In this document: in pieces, positions 9,052-18,155 of the stretch
Layout: each line of letters starts with the position of its first letter
How positions within the stretch are numbered: the first letter of the stretch is position 1
Assembly (NCBI GenBank): GCA_965216845.1
Contig: OZ244200.1
Span: 2,976,001-3,040,000 of the forward strand
Reading direction: 5' to 3'
Source of the DNA: Panacagrimonas sp965216845
GTDB taxonomy: Bacteria; Pseudomonadota; Gammaproteobacteria; Nevskiales; Nevskiaceae
DNA length: 64,000 nt
Position numbers and translations under genes: made by a program
Notes under the pieces: model-generated
The model's input: only the letters and a program-made list of their open reading frames with translations
What the model was told of the DNA's origin: nothing
Database searches by the model: none

Positions 9052-9087
9052 AAACAGATATTAATATAGATGCGCTTATATCTGTTT
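9052..9087. promoter_or_regulatory. 10-bp inverted repeat between cysB and cysI
   Basis: AAACAGATAT and ATATCTGTTT form a perfect inverted repeat around a 16-nt AT-rich centre that itself contains ATATTAATAT. It lies 17 nt after the cysB stop. It is either the cysB terminator (a TTGTTTTG tail follows on the plus strand) or a LysR-type operator for cysI. Confidence 0.5.
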
Positions 9088-9099
9088 TGTTTTGCTCAT

Positions 9100-9119
9100 G
9101 GTGGTTAGCCTTAACCACC
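9100..9119 (+). promoter_or_regulatory. Hairpin in the cysI leader
   Basis: GGTGGTTA and TAACCACC form a perfect 8-bp stem with a GCCT loop, 39 nt before the cysI ATG. It is followed by CATTTTC, so it could act as a weak terminator or attenuator. Confidence 0.45.
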
Positions 9120-9157
9120 CATTTTCGGCCACATCGGCCGTTGCTCCGCTCAAGCCC

Positions 9158-10822
9158 ATGTACCAATACGATCAATACGATCAACGCCTCGTCGACGAGC
9201 GCGTCAAGCAATACCGGGATCAGACCCAACGCTATCTGGCCGGCGAAATTCCGGAAGAGGAATTTCGCGCGCTGCGACTGCGCAACGGCCTTTATATCCA
9301 ACGGTTCGCGCCCATGCTGCGCGTCAGCATCCCTTATGGATTGCTTTCATCCGATCAAATCCGAACCCTGGCGCACATCGCACGGACTTATGACAAGGGC
9401 TACGGACATTTCACCACGCGTCAGAACATCCAATACAACTGGCCCAAGCTGGAGCAAGTGCCGGACATTCTGGAAGACTTGGCAAAGGTGCAGATGCATG
9501 CCATCCAGACCTCCGGCAACTGCATTCGCAACATCACCTCCGATCATCTGGCCGGCGTCGCCCAGGACGAACTGGTCGACCCCCGCCCCTATTGCGAGCT
9601 GACCCGCCAATGGGCCACCTTGCACCCGGAATTCAACTGGTTGCCACGCAAGTTCAAGATCGCCTTTTCCGCCTCCGGCTCGGATCGCGCCGCGGTCAAG
9701 GTGCACGACATCGGGGTGCAAATCGTACGCAATGACGCCGGCGAGCTGGGCTATCGCATCTTTGTCGGCGGCGGTCTCGGGCGCACCCCGATTATTGGCG
9801 TGGTGATCCGCGAATTCCTGCCGGAGCTGGATTTGCTGTCTTATCTGGAGGCAATTCTGCGGGTCTACAACCGCTTGGGCCGGCGCGACAACATCTACAA
9901 GGCGCGTATCAAGATTCTGGTCAAACAGACCGGCGTTGAGAAATTCACCGAGATGGTGGAAACCGAGTGGAACGCCATCCGTGACGGTGATCTGCGCCTG
10001 AAGCTGGACGACATCGAATACTTCCGCGCCCACTTCGTGCCGCCCGAATATCCGGACGCCAGCGACGGCGAGGCGGAGCTGGAAGCATGCAAGAACGACA
10101 ACGGCGCCTTCGCCGCATGGTTGCGGCAAAACGTTCAGGCCCACCGCGAACCGGGCTACCACATCGCCTTTGTCTCACTCAAGGCCCGTAACGTTGCACC
10201 CGGTGATGTCACGCATCAGCAAATGGACGCGCTGGCCGATCTGGCGGACCAATATTCCTTCGGTCAAATGCGGGCGACGCACGATCAGAATCTGGTGTTT
10301 GCCGATGTCGCCAGCAAAGATCTTTTCCCGCTGTGGGAGGCGCTGCAGGCGCTGGGACTGGCCACCCCCAATATCGGCCTGTTGACCGATCTGATCTGTT
10401 GTCCGGGTCTGGATTTCTGCTCCCTGGCCAACGCCAGCTCCATCCCGGTGGCGGACGAAATCTTCGAACGCTTCGAGAGTCTGGATCACCAGCACGACGT
10501 TGGCCCCATCAAGATCAAGATGTCCGGTTGCATGAACGGCTGTGGGCACCACAGCGTCGGACACATCGGGATTCTGGGCGTGGACAAAAAAGGCGAAGAG
10601 TGGTACCAGATCACGCTCGGCGGGTCGGCTGAAAACGACAGCAGCCTGGGTGATCGCACCGGGCCAGCGGTCGCCAGAAGCGAGATCGCCGGCGCTGTCG
10701 AACGCATCGTGCAGGTGTACCTGGAGCAGCGACAAAGCGAGGACGAAAGTTTTGTGGACGCCTATCGTCGCATCGGCATGGCGCCGTTCAAGGAGCGCAT
10801 CTACGCAGAGGTCGTGACATGA
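9158..10822 (+). CDS. cysI: Sulfite/nitrite reductase hemoprotein (CysI type)
   Basis: Siroheme and [4Fe-4S] reductase that converts sulfite to sulfide in assimilatory sulfur metabolism, 554 residues. The cluster/siroheme cysteines are visible in CCPGLDFCSLA and KMSGCMNGCGHHSVGHIG; two ferredoxin-like half domains (LYIQRFAPMLRVSIPYG, YGHFTTRQNIQYNWP) are present. I start at the ATG giving MYQYDQYDQRLVDERV, the family's usual N-terminus; the longer frame runs through a leader hairpin. No Shine-Dalgarno is evident. It overlaps the next gene by ATGA. No flavoprotein subunit (cysJ) or cysH is nearby, so electrons probably come from ferredoxin or another donor. Nitrite reductase is the alternative reading, made less likely by the CysB-like neighbour. 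Confidence 0.9.
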   Translation: MYQYDQYDQRLVDERVKQYRDQTQRYLAGEIPEEEFRALRLRNGLYIQRFAPMLRVSIPYGLLSSDQIRTLAHIARTYDKGYGHFTTRQNIQYNWPKLEQVPDILEDLAKVQMHAIQTSGNCIRNITSDHLAGVAQDELVDPRPYCELTRQWATLHPEFNWLPRKFKIAFSASGSDRAAVKVHDIGVQIVRNDAGELGYRIFVGGGLGRTPIIGVVIREFLPELDLLSYLEAILRVYNRLGRRDNIYKARIKILVKQTGVEKFTEMVETEWNAIRDGDLRLKLDDIEYFRAHFVPPEYPDASDGEAELEACKNDNGAFAAWLRQNVQAHREPGYHIAFVSLKARNVAPGDVTHQQMDALADLADQYSFGQMRATHDQNLVFADVASKDLFPLWEALQALGLATPNIGLLTDLICCPGLDFCSLANASSIPVADEIFERFESLDHQHDVGPIKIKMSGCMNGCGHHSVGHIGILGVDKKGEEWYQITLGGSAENDSSLGDRTGPAVARSEIAGAVERIVQVYLEQRQSEDESFVDAYRRIGMAPFKERIYAEVVT

Positions 10823-11313
10823 TCGTGCTCGACACCACCGGTGGCTGGCAAACCGATGACTGCCGGCATCTTGACGACGAAACTGCAATTCCGGCAACCG
10901 GCGCGGTCACTGTATCGCTTGCGCGCTGGGAAAAAGAGATCGAAAGCCTGGTGGCCAGAGGCGATGTTGGCGTCCGCATTGAAAACACCGTGGACGTTCT
11001 GCAGCACGCGGACAGCATCACGCAAGCGCCGCGCATCGTTCTCAGCTTCCCCGGCTTCGCCGACGGCCGCGCCTATTCCCAAGCGGCCCTTCTGCGTCAA
11101 CGGCTGAACTATCGCGGCGAGCTTCGCGCCAGTGGCGATGCCGTCGTTCGCGACCAACTGCACAATATGCTGCGTTCCGGTTTTGACGCCTTTGCCTTGC
11201 GTGACGACCAGAACCCGGAGTCCTGCGCAAAGGCCATCAGCGACTTCTCCATGGCTTATCAGCCCGCGGCGGACAAGACCACCATCGTCCGGCGTCTTCG
11301 CTTCACCAACTAG
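10819..11313 (+). CDS. DUF934 family protein, sulfite-reductase partner
   Basis: A 164-residue soluble protein of the DUF934 family, which regularly follows cysI in proteobacteria. The conserved core is visible in ALPSFADGRAYSQA-like form (here LSFPGFADGRAYSQAALLR) and RDQLHNMLRSGFDAFAL. Its start overlaps the cysI stop (ATGA), so the two are translationally coupled. The biochemical role is unknown; a part in electron supply or assembly of the reductase is inferred only from gene association. It converges with the ArsC-like gene, with 4 bp between stops. Confidence 0.85.
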   Translation: MIVLDTTGGWQTDDCRHLDDETAIPATGAVTVSLARWEKEIESLVARGDVGVRIENTVDVLQHADSITQAPRIVLSFPGFADGRAYSQAALLRQRLNYRGELRASGDAVVRDQLHNMLRSGFDAFALRDDQNPESCAKAISDFSMAYQPAADKTTIVRRLRFTN

Positions 11314-11317
11314 CCAA

Positions 11318-11818
11318 CTAAGCGGCGCCGATCTCCCTGAGCTTTTCGCTCAACGCCAAACGGTCCAGCTTGTCCATCGGCAAGCTTGCAAACAGCTCGA
11401 TGCGGCGGCGTAAAGTAACAAAGGCGGTGGTAAAGGCGTGTCGGATTTCCGTTTCCGACCCGCTGACCGCCGCGGGGTCGGGAACGCCCCAATGCGCCGT
11501 CAAGGGCTGACCCGGCCAGGCCGGACAGGATTCGCCAGCGGCCTGATCACAAACAGTGAATACGAAATGCAGTTCGGGCGCGTTATCGGATGCGAACTCA
11601 TCCCAGGACTTGCTGCGTAAATCGTCCGTCGGGATATTCGCACGTTGAAGCACCGCCAGCGTCATGGGGTGAACCTCCCCCCTGGGGTGGCTGCCGGCGC
11701 TGAATCCGCGAAACTTCCCCTGACCGATCGCCAGGTGATTGATCGCCGCCTCCGCCATGATGGAGCGCGCCGAGTTACCGGTACACAAGAACAAAACATG
11801 ATGCGCTTGATCAGACAT
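11318..11818 (-). CDS. arsC: Arsenate reductase of the low-molecular-weight tyrosine phosphatase fold
   Basis: Cytoplasmic reductase converting arsenate to arsenite with thiol electrons. The P-loop CTGNSARS near the N-terminus supplies the first catalytic cysteine. TVCDQAAGESCPAWPG provides the two further cysteines of the thioredoxin-linked relay, and the C-terminal TAHWGVPDPAAV is typical of the family. The ATG at 11818 is preferred over a start 8 codons upstream because GGAG lies 8 nt before it. About 166 residues. It follows the Pho-type receptor/lipoprotein genes on the same strand but beyond a strong terminator, so it needs its own promoter or read-through. No arsR or arsB is adjacent. 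A plain phosphatase is possible but the second cysteine pair argues against it. Confidence 0.85.
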   Translation of the reverse strand: MSDQAHHVLFLCTGNSARSIMAEAAINHLAIGQGKFRGFSAGSHPRGEVHPMTLAVLQRANIPTDDLRSKSWDEFASDNAPELHFVFTVCDQAAGESCPAWPGQPLTAHWGVPDPAAVSGSETEIRHAFTTAFVTLRRRIELFASLPMDKLDRLALSEKLREIGAA

Positions 11819-11845
11819 GCGTTTCTCCGGCTCAAATATCAAAAC

Positions 11846-11872
11846 AAAAAAAGGCGGCCCCGCAGGGCCGCC
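11846..11872 (-). terminator. Strong intrinsic terminator after the lipoprotein gene
   Basis: On the minus strand GGCGGCCC-TGCG-GGGCCGCC (8 bp, all G/C) is followed directly by seven T. It lies 25 bp after the lipoprotein stop and 28 bp before the arsC start. An opposite T-run on the plus strand makes it potentially bidirectional. Confidence 0.9.
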
Positions 11873-11896
11873 GTTTTTAGTGAACTGATGACCCGC

Positions 11897-14629
11897 TTAC
11901 GGCAGGGAAACCGTTCCCGGGAACGTCCATCCGGCCCACCAGGCACTGCCCGCCGGCGTGCCCGGCTCCACCGCGCCCACATAAGTCGTCGCCTCATGCG
12001 TAAAGCCTGAGCCGTTGGCAATCTCCGGAATCACCGGCGCCGCAACGCTTGCTGCAAGGTCGGTCAAGGCAAACGCATTATCGATGGTAAAGGCCAGCTC
12101 GGTGGTTCCGTCGATGTCGGCATCACGTCCCTGCTGATAAGTGCCGCCGGCACAGTTGGTGAGCAGGTTAACGAAGTTGATGACCGATACCGCCGGCGGA
12201 TTGGCGTCAGGTTCGTCCTGGATGCGCACGCATCCGGCATCAAAACCACCGACCGCGGAATTGTAAACACCGGTGGTCACGGCGCCGCGCAAACGAAAGC
12301 CCGGCTGACCCGCATTGATCGCACCGCCGATGATGGTGGCGTTGGAAATCGTCGCCATCGTTTGCGGCACGTAATCATCAACACCGTCGCTGTTGGCTTC
12401 AATACCACGCGGATCGTTACTGCCCGTGGGGGTCGCGGCCGGGTTCTGATCCATGATCACAATGGCGTACTGAACGTTGATGCGCGCACCTTCATCGTAG
12501 TCGATGCTGTCGTCGTCATTATTGGTCGCAACGATATAACGGGCGTTGGCGGTTCCACCAAACCACTCAAAAGCGTCGTCCAGATTATTGTGAACCTGAA
12601 CATACTCGATGGTGGTGTTGTAACCCACACCCTGCAGCGTCAGGCCATTGACTTCATTGTCCGGTCCAGCCACCAGGCCACCTTCGGCAATACGGACATA
12701 ACGCAGCGTACCGCTGTCGTCATCGTCATCCGTGCCGCCATACAACGCCACCGTGCTGCCGCCTTCACCGGTGACGTTGCAGACATCGCCAACACCATTG
12801 CATGCGCCGGTATTGCCCGAGCCGAACTGGGTCGCAAAGCCCTGCACCACGATGCCGCCCCATTCGCCCAGGCCGTCGAAATCACCGTCCAGGCTGCTGA
12901 AGGTAATCGGTGCATTGGCCGTGCCGTTGGCCTCAATTCTTGAACCACGCGTGACCAGCAGGACGCCATCGGACAGGCCCTTGACATTGACGCCGGGCTC
13001 GACCGTGAGGGTCACGCCGGCCGCCTTGACCGCCGCAACATCCGCCAGACTGTTAACCATCTCGTTACCCGTGCCCACCCGGACGGTGCCGGACAAGCGC
13101 CATTCAACACCGGCAGTAAAGGTGTAGTCCTGATCGATGGTGCCCGTGACCGTGCAGACGGTGCTGGAACCGTTGCAGCTCACAAAGGACGCCGGCGCAG
13201 GCGCTTGACTGGCGGTACTGATCGTGCCTGGCAGCGTCCAGCCACTCCACCATGCGTTGCCAGCCGAGGTTCCCGGGGCAATAGCGCCAATGTAACTGGT
13301 TTGATCAAAGGTGAAGCTGGAACCGTTGGCGGTCGGGGGAATGACGGTCGCGCCGACGTTGGCGACACCTTCGACGATGGAAAACGCTTCATCCAATGTA
13401 AACGCCTGGCTAATCGTGCCGTCCGTATTCGCCGCGCGTCCTTGCTGATAAGTACCGCCGGCGCAATTGGTGAGCACGTTGACGAAAGTAATCACCGAAT
13501 TGGCGGTATCTTCGTCCTGAATACGAACACAACCCGAATCAAAACCGCCGATGGCTGAATTGTAGATTCCGGTGGTGACCGCACCACGCAGGCGTGCACC
13601 AGGCTGCCCGTCATTGATCGCCGATCCGATGATGGTCAGGTTGGCCAGCGTTCCGTTGGTTTGCGGAACAAAGTCATCCGGGCCGTCGCTGTTGGCTTCA
13701 ATACCACGCGGATCATTGCTGCCGGTAGGCGTCGGCTTGTTCTGATCCATGATCACGATGCCGTACTGCACGTTGCCACGCCAGCCTTCATCGTAGTCGA
13801 TACTGTCGTCATCGTTGCCGGTGGCAACCAGGTAGCGGGCGTTGACCGTGCCGCCAAACCATTCGAAGGCGTCGTCCAGATTATTATGGACTTGCACATA
13901 CTCGATGGTGGTACCGTGACCGACGCCCTGCATGGTCAGGCCGTTGACTTCGTTATCCGGACCGTCAACCAGGCCGCCTTCGGCGATCCGCACATAACGC
14001 AAGGTTCCGCTGCTGTCGGCGTCGTCATTGCCGCCATACAGCGCAACGGTGTTCCCACCTTCACCCGTGACGTTACAGACCTCACCGCCGCCGGTGCAGG
14101 CGCCGGTGTTACCGCCGCCAAACTGGGTAGCGAATCCCTGCAGCACGATACCGCCCCATTCGCCCAGGCCGTCGAAATCATTGTCCAGGCTGCTGAAGGT
14201 AATCGGCGCATTGACGGTGCCGTTGGCCTCAATCCTGGAACCACGGGTGACCAGCAAAATGCCATCGGCATTGGCGCGAACGTTGGTTCCAGGCTGCACC
14301 GTCAGCGTCACGCCGGCCGCCTTGATCGCATCGACGTCCGCCTGGTTGTTGACCGTCACATTGCCGGCACCGACCCGGACGGTTCCGGACAGGCGCCAGT
14401 CAAACTGCGACTGCATGGTGAAGTCCTCGTCAACGGTGCCCGACAGCGTATAGACGTTGCCGCTGCACTGAAGAAACGAAAGTTGATCGTTGGGCGCAGG
14501 ACATCCGTTGGTGGTGCCACCGCCGCCACCGCCACCGCCACCGGTGTTACCGCCGCCACCACCGCCGCCGCAGGCGGACAACAACGCAGCGCTTGCCAAC
14601 AGAGCTGTTGAGAGTGTTACAGGTTTCAT
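11897..14629 (-). CDS. Large lipoprotein with two tandem ~430-residue beta-helix-like domains
   Basis: Predicted outer-membrane lipoprotein of 910 residues. A signal peptide ends in lipobox LLSAC, followed by a glycine-only hinge of about 20 residues. Two homologous units follow (about residues 51-467 and 481-910), each opening with WRLSGTVRVG and sharing TRGSRIEANGT, GTLRYVRIAEGGL, EYVQVHNNLDDAFEWFGGT and NDDDSIDYDEG, and closing with WW-GWT-PGT. The Gly/Asn-rich, strand-repeat character suggests right-handed beta helices with acidic metal-binding loops. Cysteines pair as GNTGACxGxGxVC in both units. It lies 106 bp downstream of a TonB-dependent receptor, probably in one Pho-controlled operon. 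I know the family as a frequent companion of receptors with carboxypeptidase-regulatory domains; its ligand is unknown. Confidence 0.85.
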   Translation of the reverse strand: MKPVTLSTALLASAALLSACGGGGGGGNTGGGGGGGGGTTNGCPAPNDQLSFLQCSGNVYTLSGTVDEDFTMQSQFDWRLSGTVRVGAGNVTVNNQADVDAIKAAGVTLTVQPGTNVRANADGILLVTRGSRIEANGTVNAPITFSSLDNDFDGLGEWGGIVLQGFATQFGGGNTGACTGGGEVCNVTGEGGNTVALYGGNDDADSSGTLRYVRIAEGGLVDGPDNEVNGLTMQGVGHGTTIEYVQVHNNLDDAFEWFGGTVNARYLVATGNDDDSIDYDEGWRGNVQYGIVIMDQNKPTPTGSNDPRGIEANSDGPDDFVPQTNGTLANLTIIGSAINDGQPGARLRGAVTTGIYNSAIGGFDSGCVRIQDEDTANSVITFVNVLTNCAGGTYQQGRAANTDGTISQAFTLDEAFSIVEGVANVGATVIPPTANGSSFTFDQTSYIGAIAPGTSAGNAWWSGWTLPGTISTASQAPAPASFVSCNGSSTVCTVTGTIDQDYTFTAGVEWRLSGTVRVGTGNEMVNSLADVAAVKAAGVTLTVEPGVNVKGLSDGVLLVTRGSRIEANGTANAPITFSSLDGDFDGLGEWGGIVVQGFATQFGSGNTGACNGVGDVCNVTGEGGSTVALYGGTDDDDDSGTLRYVRIAEGGLVAGPDNEVNGLTLQGVGYNTTIEYVQVHNNLDDAFEWFGGTANARYIVATNNDDDSIDYDEGARINVQYAIVIMDQNPAATPTGSNDPRGIEANSDGVDDYVPQTMATISNATIIGGAINAGQPGFRLRGAVTTGVYNSAVGGFDAGCVRIQDEPDANPPAVSVINFVNLLTNCAGGTYQQGRDADIDGTTELAFTIDNAFALTDLAASVAAPVIPEIANGSGFTHEATTYVGAVEPGTPAGSAWWAGWTFPGTVSLP
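11900..14479 (-). repeat. Intragenic duplication of the lipoprotein domain
   Basis: Coding unit 1 (about 14479-13200) and unit 2 (13189-11900) encode clearly homologous domains. Long stretches are near identical at protein level, including EVNGLTxQGVG and AxYLVATGNDDDSIDYDEG-like blocks. The nucleotide sequences have diverged more than the proteins, so the duplication is not very recent. Confidence 0.85.
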
Positions 14630-14735
14630 TTCAGGTTCCAGGTCCTTTTGCAAATTTGCGACAGTGGGTCAGCCTCACTGCCAGTTTTCCGCTTGATGCG
14701 TTGGGTGAATTCAGGTTTCGACGTTGGTTTTCGAA

Positions 14736-17700
14736 TCAGTTGAATTTGAGCGAATATCCCAGCGAAATGGCCATGCCTTCTCGCCAGCTCTCGATGACCT
14801 GGCCACCCTGGATATATTCGACTTCCTCGTCCAGAAGGTTTTTCAGTTTCAGGCTGATCTTTGACGACTCAAAGAGTTCCTTTTCGTAATTGAGATTCAC
14901 GATGAGTCGGCCGCGCTCTTCGATGGGCGCGACCGCCCGGGTCACCGCATCGATGCGGTCATCAAAGTAATTCGCCAGCAAGGTCGCCTTTTGCGCCCAC
15001 GGGAAATGGTCATAGGAGATTTGCAAATTGGCCAAGAAGGGAGATTGGCCCTGCAATTCACGACTGGGGTCGATTTCCAGGCGCTGGCCGATTTCATCCA
15101 GCTCGATTTCTGATTCGATGAAGGCCATGTTGGCCCCCATGCTCAGACCATGCGCCTGGGTTTCCAGAAAAGTCACCGAAAGATCCAGCTCAAGGCCGGA
15201 AATGGTCGCGCTTTCGTTGTTTCTGAAGGTCAGGGCATCAGTGGCTGAACCGGACCCGTCCGCGACGGAGCGTTCCAGTGGCTGATCAATATCCTTGGTA
15301 AACAATGCCACCGAAAAGCTGTCCTGATCGTTGAAATAGTATTCGGCGCGCAGGTCGAGGTTATCGATGGTCGAGGCTTCGCAGGTGGGGCATCCGATGA
15401 ATTCCCGGCCACGTTCGTCAAAGAATCGTGACGGCGCCAGCTCGGTAATATTGGGACGCGAAACGGTTCCGGCGTACGCCATCCGCAGCTGGATGGACTC
15501 GACAGGACGATAAATCAAGGACAGCGACGGCAAGGTTTCGTTGGATTGCAGATCGGCGGTCGCGTCCGGACTGTTCGGGAACACCAGATCCTGACTGAAC
15601 TCGTCCTGCCGCACGCCGATGATGGCGGTCCATTTCTCCCCGACATCGGTCTGCACCGAGGCGAAGTAGGCCATCGCCTCCTGCTCGGCATCGTAGGAAT
15701 CCGTCAGCGTTGAACGTGAATTCAGCCGAAACGCATCGTTGGCAAAATTCTCGGCGCTGAGCAATGATTCCAGATCGTTTCTGAGCGAAACGGGGTTGCT
15801 TCCGGTACGCACACCGATGCGGACCAGTTCCACATCTCGCTGGCGATCATTGGCCAGCGCACCGACGGTAAGTTCGGTGAATACCCGATCGGTGACGTCA
15901 AACGGAACTTTGTACTCAAGCCCGAGATCGATGCCATCTTCGGTGAGTTCGGAATAACTGCGCTCAACGGTTGAAACCGCGAGCGCATCATCCAGAAACG
16001 TGTAACTTCGTCGGTCCGGGGCATCACGGCTGGTCTGTGACAAACCGGCGCGCCAGTTCAGCTCGTGCCGCTCGTTGAAAAAGTAATGTGTCCCGGAAAA
16101 CTGCTGGGCCAGAAACTGGCGCTCCTCCCACTCGAACAGCACATCGGTGAAGTCGCGTTCCTCGCCCGTGTCACGGCCGTTCTCGACCTCGACCGTGTCT
16201 TCGGTATTGCGCAGCAGCATGGTCTTGCTCTGCAACGACCAGCCCTGCGCCGCGGCCAGCTCCGCGACGAAATACCCACTCAGGGAAACATTGGTCTTGT
16301 CGCGCGAGTATTCCGACTCTGTTTCCAGATCGCGGACGAACGCATTCTGGCGAGAGCTGCTGGACGCATCGTAGGACGCGGTTGCATAAACCCCGACGTC
16401 GCCGATCTCTGGTTCGAACAAGTTACCCAGGGTGTAGGAAAGCCCGAAGTTGGGAGGCGCCGACTCGGTTCCCGGATTCCACTGGTTGGGCAAGCTCTGG
16501 GCAAGCGCAACGGCGCGATCCTGCTCGATACAATTGGTCTGGTCGGCAACCTGGCAGATCGTGAATCTCAGCCCACCATCGCTTGCCGCGTCCAGCGCAG
16601 TCGGCAGTTGCCGCAGACCATCGTCAAACCCAAGGGCGTCGGAGTCGCTGCCTTCGTAGCTGGCCAGTTCTTCGCCGGTGGTATCCGAGACGAATCCGAC
16701 GGAGAATGAAAACTTGTTGATGTATTCATCCGGCGCATCCCGGGTCGCCATTTTAATAATGCCGCCGGTAGTTTCACCGGGAAGATCGGCGGAGAAATTT
16801 TTCTGAATTTCTATACCGCCCAGAATATCCGATGGAAACAGATCCAGCTCGACGTCACGACGAAACGGGTCCGTGCTCGGCATCAGATTACCGTTGAGCG
16901 TGCTGGAAATGTAGCGGCCGTCGAGTCCGCGCACCACGGCATATTTTCCGCCCGTCACCGAGACGCCGACGATGCGCTTGAGCGCGGCAGCCACGTCGCT
17001 GTCACCAAAGCGCAGCAGTTCTTCGACGCTGATAGCGTCCGTGACGGTAACTGAAAACCGTTCGATATCAACCGTCGAGCGCAGCGCTGGCTTGTAGGTG
17101 CCAACGATGACGATCTCCTCGATCTGACTTGCCGCCGGCGCGCGAGGCGATGCAGCCACTGGCGCTGGCGCTGGCGCTGCATCTTCAGGCGCCGCTTCAC
17201 CGGGCGCCTCGGCCTGACGATCATCATTCGACGGAACTTCAGGCCTGCGAACCTGGGTTTGTACCTGTGCCGTGACCGAACCAGCACCCGTGTCGGTTGC
17301 CGGCTCAACCACATCAATCAACTCGCTCAAGCCCGCGTAGTCCGCTGATTTGGGCTTGAGTGCAATCATGGCCGCAACACCGACGTTGGCGATGATCCGC
17401 ACATTGCGTTTGGTGGCGGTCTCATGTTGCGGATGAGACACGCTGACGGTGTAAACACCACGCGGCACTTCGAAGCGGTAATAACCCGAATCCTCGGATA
17501 GGAACTCCTGATTCAGTTCTTCGATCCGCACCGTGGCGCCGGGCAGTGCGTAGCCTTCGGCGTCGGTTGTATAACCTTCGAGAATACCGTCAGCGCCGCC
17601 ACCGCTGGCGGCGTCGTATTGATCGATAGTGATCTCTGGTGGCGTCTGAAAATCAACAAAGCTGATGCTCAGGTCGGCGCTATGGCCCGCTCTTGCCTGA

Positions 17701-17945
17701 AACTCGTAACTGGCAAGGGGCACATTGCGTTTCATCAAGCGAACCTGGTTGCGCCCGGCGGAAAGCTCGGTGGAAATTTCACCCTGCTTTCCGGTCACGC
17801 CCACAATCGCGCCATTGACCTCAACTTCCAGATCCGCCAGCGGGTTGGGACCCAGAAAGGTATTGAGATATAACTCCGCCGCGATCAATTGGGGAGAAGC
17901 GCTCAGAAGCAACGCCAGTGCGCAAACCTTGAAAGACAATTTCAT
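14736..17945 (-). CDS. TonB-dependent receptor with N-terminal carboxypeptidase-regulatory domains
   Basis: Outer-membrane active transporter of about 1069 residues. A signal peptide starts at MKLSFKVCALALLLSASPQL (ATG 17945, preferred over a start 15 codons upstream). Two Ig-like segments follow: the second, DGILEGYTTDAEGYALPGAT, is a CarboxypepD_reg/CNA-B fold. A Pro/Ala linker (about 235-280) precedes the plug domain (ISVEELLRFGDSDVAAALKR, VVRGLDGRYISSTLNG) and a 22-strand-type barrel ending SLGYSLKFN with a terminal aromatic/Asn pattern. No TonB box was assigned with certainty. Two tandem PhoB boxes precede it, so it is inferred to import a phosphorus compound or a scarce co-nutrient under phosphate starvation. 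It pairs with the downstream lipoprotein. Confidence 0.92.
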   Translation of the reverse strand: MKLSFKVCALALLLSASPQLIAAELYLNTFLGPNPLADLEVEVNGAIVGVTGKQGEISTELSAGRNQVRLMKRNVPLASYEFQARAGHSADLSISFVDFQTPPEITIDQYDAASGGGADGILEGYTTDAEGYALPGATVRIEELNQEFLSEDSGYYRFEVPRGVYTVSVSHPQHETATKRNVRIIANVGVAAMIALKPKSADYAGLSELIDVVEPATDTGAGSVTAQVQTQVRRPEVPSNDDRQAEAPGEAAPEDAAPAPAPVAASPRAPAASQIEEIVIVGTYKPALRSTVDIERFSVTVTDAISVEELLRFGDSDVAAALKRIVGVSVTGGKYAVVRGLDGRYISSTLNGNLMPSTDPFRRDVELDLFPSDILGGIEIQKNFSADLPGETTGGIIKMATRDAPDEYINKFSFSVGFVSDTTGEELASYEGSDSDALGFDDGLRQLPTALDAASDGGLRFTICQVADQTNCIEQDRAVALAQSLPNQWNPGTESAPPNFGLSYTLGNLFEPEIGDVGVYATASYDASSSSRQNAFVRDLETESEYSRDKTNVSLSGYFVAELAAAQGWSLQSKTMLLRNTEDTVEVENGRDTGEERDFTDVLFEWEERQFLAQQFSGTHYFFNERHELNWRAGLSQTSRDAPDRRSYTFLDDALAVSTVERSYSELTEDGIDLGLEYKVPFDVTDRVFTELTVGALANDRQRDVELVRIGVRTGSNPVSLRNDLESLLSAENFANDAFRLNSRSTLTDSYDAEQEAMAYFASVQTDVGEKWTAIIGVRQDEFSQDLVFPNSPDATADLQSNETLPSLSLIYRPVESIQLRMAYAGTVSRPNITELAPSRFFDERGREFIGCPTCEASTIDNLDLRAEYYFNDQDSFSVALFTKDIDQPLERSVADGSGSATDALTFRNNESATISGLELDLSVTFLETQAHGLSMGANMAFIESEIELDEIGQRLEIDPSRELQGQSPFLANLQISYDHFPWAQKATLLANYFDDRIDAVTRAVAPIEERGRLIVNLNYEKELFESSKISLKLKNLLDEEVEYIQGGQVIESWREGMAISLGYSLKFN

Positions 17946-18155
17946 CAAGAACAGCCCGAATCGGATGGGCGATAGAACCGCCGCCAGCAAACCCTAACCA
18001 CCAAAAGTGACGGGAATATTTCAAGACCAGCCAGATACCCGGCGGCTTGCCTCTTGCAGGCCGCCCAGAAAGGACCGATCAACACGCGCAAGCTTCCGCC
18101 CCCCGTCATTGGCGGCGGCAAATCCCCTTGGACGGAAGACCTAGTCACGGTTCAC

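Noticed and set aside
14517..14575. Repetitive GGT/GGC tract, considered as a satellite or array
   Set aside because: It simply encodes the polyglycine hinge of the lipoprotein.
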